A DNA stretch of 17,951 nt, from assembly GCF_000003605.2 (NCBI RefSeq), contig NW_003150306.1, positions 1 to 17,951 on the forward strand, in the 5' to 3' direction. The position numbers and the translations under genes are program-made. The notes beneath the pieces are model-generated. The model did no database searches. It saw only the letters and a list, made by a program, of their open reading frames with translations, and was not told the origin of the DNA. Numbering within the stretch: position 1 is the stretch's first letter; each line of letters opens with the position of its first letter. This document shows, in pieces, positions 1-8,500 of the stretch. The stretch comes from Saccoglossus kowalevskii. Its lineage: Eukaryota > Hemichordata > Enteropneusta > Harrimaniidae.

Positions 1-361
1 GGGCGCGTGTCACACAGTATGTTCGTGTTCGTACTTTATTCCATATGTTATTATGACGATTCTATATACTTTATCTTCACGATTCGGAATGTACCAACTG
101 TTCTCCTCACTATCAGGTAATATTAAAGAATGAGAAATTTACTTTACTAGGTTGCAAACAACGTATAGGAAAGACGTTGTGTACTACATCGTCAAAAAGT
201 TGCATCAAAAGTGTCGGTGAATGAAATGGCATGATATACGTGATAATAACCTGACACAGAATTCTATATAATATATTGACGTCATAATATATATTCACTG
301 ATTTTGCTTTGTAGTTTTATAAGTTTTTCAATTCTAGATGCTGGATTGTTATTGATTTCAG

Positions 362-426
362 ATCTGTAAATAAAGAAGATAAGACCTTTGCATTAGCTAT
401 GCAATTTATTTTAGCACGATTTGTTG
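362..426 (+). CDS. SLCO-like: SLCO-like penultimate coding exon
   Basis: 65-bp exon bounded by a TTTCAG acceptor ending at 361 and a G|GTAAGTATC donor at 427. It encodes 21 whole residues ending RFV plus the first base of a split glycine codon. Phase and content match the exon at 678. Confidence 0.9.
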
Positions 427-931
427 GTAAGTATCATAACTTCTCTTCACTTTCTGCGCAGAATCACGAACTTCCTTTGTATCTGATTAGTTGAATAGGG
501 GAAATGTTATCGTTTGTATTGCTTACTGTAAAATGTTAGTGACTCGTGTTATGTCAGATGCAGGGGTTATCGGACAGTGTTGTATTTTGTGGTTGGTGTT
601 TGGTAAATTGTGCAAGTTAAAATAACTATTTACACTGTCTTACTAATACTAATAATTCTTGTGCATTGTATTAATAGGACCAGTTCCTTTCCCTGTGTTA
701 TACGGATATGTAATTGACAACGCATGCACACAGTGGGAAATGTCCTATGATACTACAGTACAAGGAGACTGCCTCAGTTACGATAATGACCTATTAAAAT
801 ATTATATAGCTGGGTTAACTTTTGGTTTCAAGGGTTTTGCGTTTTTGTTATGTGCAATTCTTTATTTTATGTGGAAATACCGTCCTCGGATTTCCACTGG
901 CGACGAAGGACAAATAGTTACACATTTGTAA
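362..931 (+). CDS. SLCO-like: SLCO/OATP-family organic anion transporter, C-terminal two exons (partial gene)
   Basis: Sodium-independent plasma-membrane carrier of organic anions, by family. Only the C-terminus is here: exons 362-426 and 678-931 joined across a GTAAGT...AG intron (427-677), with a glycine codon split G|GA. The first exon reads SVNKEDKTFALAMQF then ILARFV, the typical OATP stretch entering TM11. The second reads GPVPFPVLYGYVIDNAC, then a loop with two cysteines and the family pattern CxxW...GDCLSYDND, then TM12 (about YIAGLTFGFKGFAFLLCAIL) and a short basic cytosolic tail. The acceptor before 362 leaves one base (A) of a codon; with upstream AG this would give Arg-Ser-Val, as is usual in the family. 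Stop TAA at 929-931. The tail ends VTHL, a class I PDZ-ligand pattern. Earlier exons, encoding about 10 membrane spans, lie left of the window. I cannot assign the subfamily. Confidence 0.93.
427..677 (+). other. Intron of SLCO-like gene
   Basis: 251-bp GT-AG intron, donor GTAAGT, acceptor TTAATAG. No feature seen inside it. Confidence 0.85.
678..931 (+). CDS. SLCO-like: SLCO-like terminal coding exon
   Basis: 254 bp of coding sequence beginning with the last two bases of the split glycine codon and ending at TAA 929-931. It carries the end of TM11, the last extracellular loop with two conserved cysteines, TM12 and a 20-residue cytosolic tail. The TTG at 659 is inside the intron, so a reading frame starting there is not the real start. 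Confidence 0.92.
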
Positions 932-966
932 ATGTATAGTAAATGCACTTTTAGTTTCGTTTATAC

Positions 967-1004
967 AAGTAAGTAAGTAAATAAATAAGTAAGTAAGTAA
1001 GTAT
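967..1004. repeat. TAAG/TAAA simple tandem repeat
   Basis: About nine units of a 4-bp motif (GTAA with some ATAA) in the 3' flank of the SLCO-like gene. An ordinary microsatellite. Confidence 0.85.
980..985 (+). terminator. Candidate poly(A) signal of the SLCO-like gene
   Basis: AATAAA about 50 nt after the stop codon. It lies inside a TAAG/TAAA simple repeat, so it could be there by chance. Another AATAAA is at 2262-2267, 1.3 kb downstream. Confidence 0.35.
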
Positions 1005-1778
1005 CACATGATCACTAATGTTCATCTGTACATGCATGTTTGACATATAAAATCGTTCTTTTTTAATAGAACCATCAATTACTGTTCATTGAGTACATAA
1101 TTATCTAAATAATTAGTTTTGAGCATGTTTAAATAATTATGTTTGAAAATATGGTCGATATTGTATTGTACAAATGCATATGAAACGTAAATGACACATT
1201 GTGTTTCAAAATAGATTCAGTAAGAGATAAAAAAGTAAGAATCTTATAGAGTGACGTAGAAAATAGTACAAAAAATATTAGAATGAGTGCTTAAAATATC
1301 TAGAAATATGACACCAATGGTCTTTGTATCCCATCATGGATATACAAACAGTTACATGGTTATTAGATGAATGGTTAGAGAGTGTAGGTCGTCACGGTGA
1401 ATGTTTTTAACGTTGTTGAAAAGGTTTAAATTTCACATGGACCAAGCTGAATTTGATTAAATATTAAATTGGATAGAGTTATTAAAAAACCTTGGTGTTC
1501 TGTGATGGGATCATAGAGCTTAAAATTAGACGTCCTTAGTTTTGCGTGTATAGTGGATTGTTCATCAAAGATTTAGATGTTATTATAAAAACGATATTTG
1601 AAATGCAGAACCCGATAGTTGAAATCAAATCCCTGCTAGAAATGAAAATGTTGATTTTACAAGCGCAAAATACAAAAGAAAAAAAAACATGGCCGTTACC
1701 TTACTGGGTTGCAGTAACCATTTTCTGTTCTCCAACGTACTTTTAGTAATTCCTTGGGTGAGCAGAAACTTTAGTACT
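1005..1778. other. AT-rich intergenic DNA, nothing recognised
   Basis: No open frame here resembles a known protein. The 66-codon plus-strand frame at 1546-1746 has no domain, signal or splice context that supports it. Confidence 0.6.
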
Positions 1779-2027
1779 CAATAGCCTTTTGGAACATAAT
1801 AAGCATTGGTGACACTATGAAACAAAAAATATCGGTGACCATCAATAGCCTTTTGGAACATAATACATTGGGGACACTATGAAACAAAAAATATCGGTGG
1901 CCGTCAATAGCCTTTTGGAACATAATACATTGGGGACACTATGAAACAAAAAATATCGGTGGCCGTCAATAGCCTTTTGGAACATAATACATTGGGAACA
2001 TGATAAAACAAAAATATCGCTGGTCGT
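1779..2027. repeat. Tandem repeat, four copies of a 61-64 bp unit
   Basis: Units begin with CAATAGCCTTTTGGAACATA at 1779, 1843, 1905 and 1967 and end in GGTGACCAT, GGTGGCCGT, GGTGGCCGT and GCTGGTCGT. Units two and three are identical by eye; the outer two have small indels and substitutions. This is a minisatellite between the two convergent genes. The minus-strand frame across it (1842-2060) only reflects the repetition. Confidence 0.95.
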
Positions 2028-2307
2028 AAAAAAATTGATTACCACGGAAAATGTGCTCAATAACTGTACCCTATATATTTATACCAGCTATTATAATTCA
2101 TCTAAACTGAAAATACATGAACAAGTATCGAGCGAAAAATATGTTACTCAAATTCAACCGCCATTTTATGATTGAGGTAGTACTTGCTTGTTAATCTCTG
2201 ATTTACATATTTTACACTTGTGTTTATATAAGCTGTACTGATCATCTATGATGTAATTTCAAATAAACAGTTGCAGTTTTAAGAAAATATTATATCGTCT
2301 GATTTCT

Positions 2308-2449
2308 GTAGTTAAATGGCGGTGGTCGTCGCGCCGGGTCCTGTTCGACGTGGAACTCATAGCGACGTATACAACGCGTGTAAAATACATTGTTTGTTTA
2401 CATGAAATTCGAACACGCGCTGTGCGACGACCACCGCCCTTTAAACTAC
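2308..2449. repeat. GC-rich foldback (inverted) repeat, MITE-like
   Basis: Arms of roughly 40 nt at 2308-2348 and 2408-2449 face each other across a spacer of about 60 bp. The core of 15 nt is perfect (GGCGGTGGTCGTCGC at 2318-2332 against its complement at 2424-2438). The outer part (GTAGTT..AAA) and inner part (TGTTCGA) also pair, with mismatches. It is clearly richer in GC than its surroundings. It could be a small transposable element or another hairpin-forming repeat. I saw no convincing target duplication. Confidence 0.8.
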
Positions 2450-4052
2450 GGTTACTGAGCGTGAATCAGAGAGAAATTCTCTATTTGTATTTTGGAATTT
2501 GTATTGTTTACAGCTTATTCAAGATGGTAATGTCATGATGAGGTTATAAACAGTACCTTCAGTATTTTCCCAGACATCTCTTTTATCTGCTAACAAATAC
2601 CATGGCTTGCCGTTTATAACAAACCCACTCGAACTTTACACGAAGCATCACAATTTTAAAACCCATTTTCACACTATGAACTCTACTGAGTTGTAATCTT
2701 ACTTATATTGTACTTTTACACAATCGTAATTGGTGTCGTAAACTTTCACAAAATATGTATCCCGCGAATATTTGTAACATAGTTTATTAACAAAAACTAT
2801 ACTGGTGACACATAACCCGCTCATAGGAAACCTAAGCTCTGTGGGTGAAACACAGAACAAACTAAACTTTTGACGGTAAACAATGCGCTGAAATAATGTT
2901 ATGAAAATCTTAAACTGATCTATATGTAAGCATATTAATGCGGATACTAGGTTTCTAGTTGGGCATACCACGTGTATAATGTTTCTAACACCAGGGAAAA
3001 AAAGATATATTTAATAGACAAGATGAGATGTTTAGGATTGATATCTTTTCTACAAATGTTGGTCGGTGGCACCATTTTAAGAACTTTCACTGATGTGCAT
3101 ATGTATGTAGACACCAGCACAAGGAATTGGCCCCTATCAGTTTCTGCCTAATAAATGACAGTTATGTACATTCCTGCTGTGGTCATTTACCTACAATAGC
3201 AACATCACAAGCATGATAAAAGCCCCCTGATGTACACATTGCAGCTATTGCTGTTTATTGTATGTGACAAAAATCCGCCTAAATCACGAGAAAATTGTAG
3301 TGGGCCAAACAATGGTCAAGAAAAAGTAAGAATGAGTACAGCCAGCCATGCCAAAGAAAACTTTTTACATAAAAGCACAGAGTGCCGTGAACGCAACGTG
3401 TGTTATTATGGAACTGAGAACACGTTGCTGGCACTTTCGTGTAATACCGATATTGCTTGGTGTTTGAGAGAAACACCCGCATGCTTACTGTTTCCTGAAC
3501 TTAGATTTGAGGTGTAGTTGTCTGATTTCGTCTATAACATGTGTGTGAGTTTCATTTATTTTTTGTGATTTGTTTGTGCGATCCCTTCTCCCCTAAATCT
3601 ACTTACCTTAAGTCAACAACAATGAAATAGAAATATATATGTATATAGTTCAGCTAGTGTAGTTGGAAAGTACAAGGTCTCCGCGGTCATTCATTCGCTC
3701 TTAAGGAAATTTGCCTTCGACAATAAAAGCGACGAAGTTGACGAGTTTCTGTTCAGTAAATGGCACGTTTACATTATTTAATGTGTAACACTTTGTCTTT
3801 CGTATGTGGATATTACCTATACCTTTATATAAGTTCACCATGTAACTTGTGCTTGTTCACGAATAAGCGTCTGCCATGCTTCTATGTGTTTTAGCGTGCG
3901 TTGTTATGGTCGCATAGGATTCAATTCTCGCTCTTGCACATGTGACGACCCCTCCATTTTAATTGTTTTTTGTTTCTGACGCTGTCCGTTCCATTGATGC
4001 ATTCGACAAAGTTGTTCTAGTCTGATCGTACATGTGTGTTGTTAGAACATGG
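2450..4052. other. Intergenic DNA, no gene recognised
   Basis: Open frames at 2699-2971 (minus) and 3230-3517 (plus) are under 100 codons, resemble nothing I know and lack splice-site or domain support. A short stem lies at 3381-3435: AGTGCC pairs with GGCACT, and GCAACGTGT with ACACGTTGC. Confidence 0.55.
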
Positions 4053-4293
4053 TCCGATCTAAGGGGGAGGCCCGCACAATGCACATGTTGCCTGCTGGGC
4101 ACACAATTTAAGGGGATGCTGAATTTATGATAGATTTGCAGTATTTCCAAGTGTTGTTTTTTTTATGTTTGACTAATTTTTATATTTGAGGCAGCAATTA
4201 GTAGGAATGCATGATACATTCAGGAACATGGTTGCCATGGCTTCGCCCTTAATGGAACTGCATGGTATTTGGGATATGGAAATAACTTGTACT
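4053..4293. mobile_element. Short non-autonomous derivative of the DIRS-like element at 15.2-17.5 kb
   Basis: Its left part (4053-4116: TCYGATCTAAGG..., then GCCTGCTGGG and AATTTAAG) matches 15187-15253. Its right part (4219-4293: GGAACATGGT, CTTCGCCCTTA, then GGTATTTGGGATATGGAAAT) matches 17457-17543 in the same orientation, apart from an 11-nt gap. So it keeps both ends of the larger copy but only about 100 bp between them (4117-4218), and that interior does not obviously match. It has no coding capacity. The boundaries are set only by where the similarity stops. Confidence 0.75.
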
Positions 4294-5351
4294 GCATTAT
4301 ATGCATTAGATATGCAGTTTATTGTGTTACGCATTTGATTGTATGAATATACGTAAATTCATAGGATTCGTCTTTCATTTCGTATTGCTTCATGATGTAG
4401 TAGTTCAGAACAGAAACATCCGATCTTTGAAATATGTACCACTAAGACATATTTCCTGCAATTTACACATGTTTACGCTACTAAATATTTCAAATACACC
4501 AATAAACATTAAAAAACACCAGTATGTAACTTTGACCTCCCACAAAATAAACATGCGGTAGTTTTTCCGTATTGTTTCAAAAATGTTTATCAAGACTTGT
4601 AGGCCCAGTTCAGCTTATAACAAATCAATTTATCATCCATAAAAATGTGGATAGTGTTGCACCAAAAATCTTTGCAATACAAAATCTTCAAATTTTACAT
4701 ACATGAAGAGAAGCACTGAAGCAGTTACATTTGTGTCGAATGTCATATGTATATTAATGAGAAACCACTCTGGAATATAAATTATAATGAATGTTAAGTT
4801 TTGTAAAGGAATAATTTCACAATAATACTCCCGGGAGTGATATAAAGACTAGTGGAGTGATACAAACACTCGTTTCCTACCACTTATGTTACGTTCAACA
4901 AAATAGTCCCCTTTGGAATCAGTAGATTCTAAGAAAGATATAAAATATCTGAATAGACTATTTTTTCTTGGTTATATTTACAATATAATACATATTTATA
5001 TTTATATTTACAATAATGAAATATTCAATACACAGTGTTGTACACAACTAGTGTCAAAGCATTGTTTCACGATATGCAAATGACGACTGAGGCGATTGAG
5101 TAACAAATGTCACGCATATATTTGTGAAGTTCATTAATATTCACTATATTTCGATTTCAAACATAATTCAACTGGGCTTTTCAATTGTGATTAGAAAAAA
5201 GCTGGGGTAACCAATTTAGCTTCTCAATTTGCCTTTCATCCAGGGAAATGTCGCTGTGTTAGCTGCGTTGTTGCTGAATTGTCTCCTGTGATCTAATTTT
5301 GAATGAGTTAAAATACAATGAATATGTAATGTCTTCACATGACTTCCAAAT
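4294..5351. other. Intergenic DNA and probable 3' untranslated region of the minus-strand gene
   Basis: No gene is seen. The minus-strand 3' UTR of the MS4A-like gene should lie here, but no canonical minus-strand AATAAA (TTTATT on plus) appears within about 1 kb; the nearest variants are TATAAA-type around 4990-5005. There is also a two-copy 21-bp near repeat at 4832-4873 beside the palindrome ACTCCCGGGAGT (4827-4838). Confidence 0.5.
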
Positions 5352-5587
5352 TTACTGTACCAAAGGCACTTTCTGGGTATCAGCAACATATGCATTGCCT
5401 TCAGTGCTGGAGTAAGACGGTGGAGGAGATGGGGGCCCTACCACATTATGTTGTGGTGACTGTTGTTGTCGGAAGTCTTGTGCTTGTTGTTGAAACATTG
5501 GCTGGGGTTGAGTTTGTTGAGTAATCTGTACCTGTGGCATCATCATCATGGTGGGTTGTGGTTGCTGCTGAGGCGGATAATTATAGC
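5352..5587 (-). CDS. MS4A-like coding exon 6 (Gln/Pro/Met-rich tail, stop)
   Basis: 236 bp from acceptor ATTTCAG to TAA at 5354-5352. It encodes 77 residues with 20 glutamines, a run of four methionines, and PPSPPPSYSS near the end, a PPxY ligand for WW domains. The ATG-initiated minus-strand frame from 5549 is only the inner part of this exon. Confidence 0.82.
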
Positions 5588-8500
5588 CTGAAATTGGACA
5601 AATGAAAAACCATATTTTAATGACAAAGCTGTGTTCCGTTTACATTGTTTCTACAAACCGCGAATTAAGATTCATTGAACTCTCTACTATGCCTATACAG
5701 AAAAGAAAATATATATTCAATTCGCAGTGTACAAAGAACATGGATGCCATTTCAATTACTTCCAAACAAACGGTTCTTTTTTTGTACATTTGTAATGTTG
5801 AAAGTGTTTTTATTAAAGGAGATACAATTATACCATATGCTTTACGTAAAGAGATAGTTTAATGTAACTTTTATAACTATGCCTGCAGTGAAAACCCACA
5901 CGATGGATATCCAGATATCAGACTCACCAAATATGCAAGAGCGTAAGAAAATCAACAATCTGAACCAAACCCGAACCATTTATCTATAACTTTTTACCGA
6001 ATTAAAAACACATTTACCAGATGTGGGCTGGACTTGAACTTGCATCGCCGTAGGTGGAGGAGAATTACCCACTGCTGTCTATTGTAATGATATATAAATG
6101 AATTTTAATGATTAAAATGTATACACTTGCATACAGATGACCTCCATATTGCTAGATAGTGGGACAATAAGGATATTTGGATAATATAAGGATAATGGAT
6201 ATTTGACGTTCAGAGAAACTTGGTTCGATCGAAGTTTGAGACGTGGCGGTGTATCATGTACGGCGACCGGCACGGCGACCTCTGACCTGGATACATCTTT
6301 GGTATAAGCAAAGTTGTGTGACAGTATGCCTGACAAATTATGTCGTCGATCTGGGGTAAGTTTAATGGGGAGAAGTTTAATGGTTTTTGTGACACGTACA
6401 TGATATGCCTTGTCTCAGCTCACTCGAGACTTTGTACGCCGTCGCTCTAATGCAGTGGTTGTTGTACAAAATTACCTTCATCATCCCCTGTAATTTATTT
6501 ACCCATAATGGGGAATTACAATACCATATATCGTCGTCGAATTCTGCGTTGTCCCGTGTTTTATGAAACAGATGGCAATTACCCAGGTGCAATTTCATTG
6601 CAATTTTGTCAGCTAGAATTCAAACGCCGCTACGGGACACCAGTTGTTATTAGTTATATATATATTTGCCTGTGATTCGTTGTTATTTGTATTTTTTATG
6701 TCCTTCAATCTCTCAATCTCATCTAGTTGGTCACCAGTTAAACTTAAATATCATGTTTTCTTTGTTGGAGGTTCGCAAATCATTTAAAAGTCACAACACG
6801 GAGAGCAAAGCGTTCTCTGGTGTTCGTTTAGAAAACTCACGGTGTTGTGGGACGATGGTGTCACCCAGCGACCAACGCTCACAACTTGGATCCCGTCATT
6901 AACAAAAAACAATATTATGGTTATATAATTTTTCAGATGTTTTTTAATTCGGTATTTTTTTCAAAATTCAACCACTATATTTCCCTAAAAAATCAAATAC
7001 TACCGGTTTTATGTATTTCCGTATTATGTTCCAGGGCCACTCGGTTTAGCCGTGCATTATCAGCCAATATGCCATTATTTGCATATGCAAATTTTGTATT
7101 CGGACCAATCAAATCGATGGATTAACACTATCAATATACTGGTATAATATAATTATATATATTTAAGTCAAATTTAATAAAAGATAATACATAAGATTTA
7201 GCATGAATTGAAATGAAATGAAATGAAACAAAAAACAAAAGGTTACAACGGTCACATAACAGAGCAATTGAGAGTTATATAGATATATATTGTATTGCAT
7301 TTAATTCACAATAGACAAGCAAGTGTGCTCATCAAATATGAGTGAAAGAAAACAATGAAATACGCTGAAAAAAATATAAATTTAATTACGCCTGTAAAAC
7401 GACAGAATGCAGAAATTACACATTTCCTGTGCACGATTATCATACATGTAGTGAACATGGGGATAGTTAAAGCATTATTTAAAACATTCATGTACCATGC
7501 TTATTACAAGCTTTGGTCAAATAATATAATTTCCGGTCATTATTCAGATTATTATACTCGAGATCGTTTACTATTGTTGAATACAAATATGTTTACAACG
7601 TTACTAAGTATTTATGCAATGATTCAGAACCAAAAGAAACCCCGTACAAGTAACGATGGTGCAGTTATGCCAGCAAAACAAACCAACGGGGCATTTGTGT
7701 ACTATTAGTATTACCGAAATAAAATAGGTAGAAAAAAAAACTGATATACAAAAAGTGTTAATGACATAGGGATTAACGTGGTGCTTTATCCACAAGAAAT
7801 ATATACCTAATGTGTGTGTTGGTTAAATTTCACAATTGTAATATATATAAAACACAATTATTTTTTTCAAAAGATGAACTTACTTGTACTTCGCGAATAC
7901 AAATACAACAAATAGCACGACCACATAAACATGCAGCAATGATTGCAGTGATGGCGACTCCAAACGATGCAATCAAATTTATAGTATAGGATGCAACACA
8001 GGTTGCCTACAGACAAAATACATGGCATGATATATTGTAAACAATAAAGTAATAATATTAATACGAACCTATGATCACTTTTATCATCACATTACAAAAC
8101 AATAGTCTCTGAGAATATATTTACTGCAACATTATTACTAGACTGTCGACAGTTCTCGGGCCTAATATAGAGTCACTTATTTTCAAACGCCGTGGGCATT
8201 TTAACTGAAATGCAGAAGGCATTTCAAGCGAGGGCCGTATGGCCCGAGAGACTGTTATAGCATGTAACGCCCTTATGCGGCATTACTTGGAAATTGCCCG
8301 GTGACGTTCCTGCCGAGACTTGTCACTCAAACTACGTCATACACCGTCCAACCAATCATGAGCGAAACGGGTCGCCAATAAACAGGAAGTAGTAGTAGTT
8401 TGAGTGAAAATAAGTGACTATTTATTAGGCCCAAGAACTGTCGACAGTCTACATTATCACAGGTACCATTTACAATAATCACTGATTCACATAAACGATT

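Noticed and set aside
1842-2060. Minus frame with repeated CSKRLLTATDIF-like units
   Set aside because: It only reflects the 62-bp tandem repeat.
3230-3517. 95-codon plus frame with a hydrophobic start resembling a signal peptide
   Set aside because: The ATG is at 3230 but the rest has no domain, no supported splice sites and no recognisable homologue; one such frame is expected by chance.
5077-5088. ATGCAAAT octamers here and near 7085, 10265 and 10626, suggestive of POU sites; TATGCAAATGAC shared by two
   Set aside because: Only a few copies of an 8-mer, close to chance for this composition; no clustering near a promoter.
6225-6236. GGTTCGATCG, resembling a tRNA B box
   Set aside because: No A box or cloverleaf around it; no tRNA gene could be drawn.
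6377-6598. 73-codon minus frame in the 1.8-kb intron, with a GATGAAG|GTAATT donor-like site
   Set aside because: No acceptor in a matching phase was found and the proposed protein is already continuous without it.
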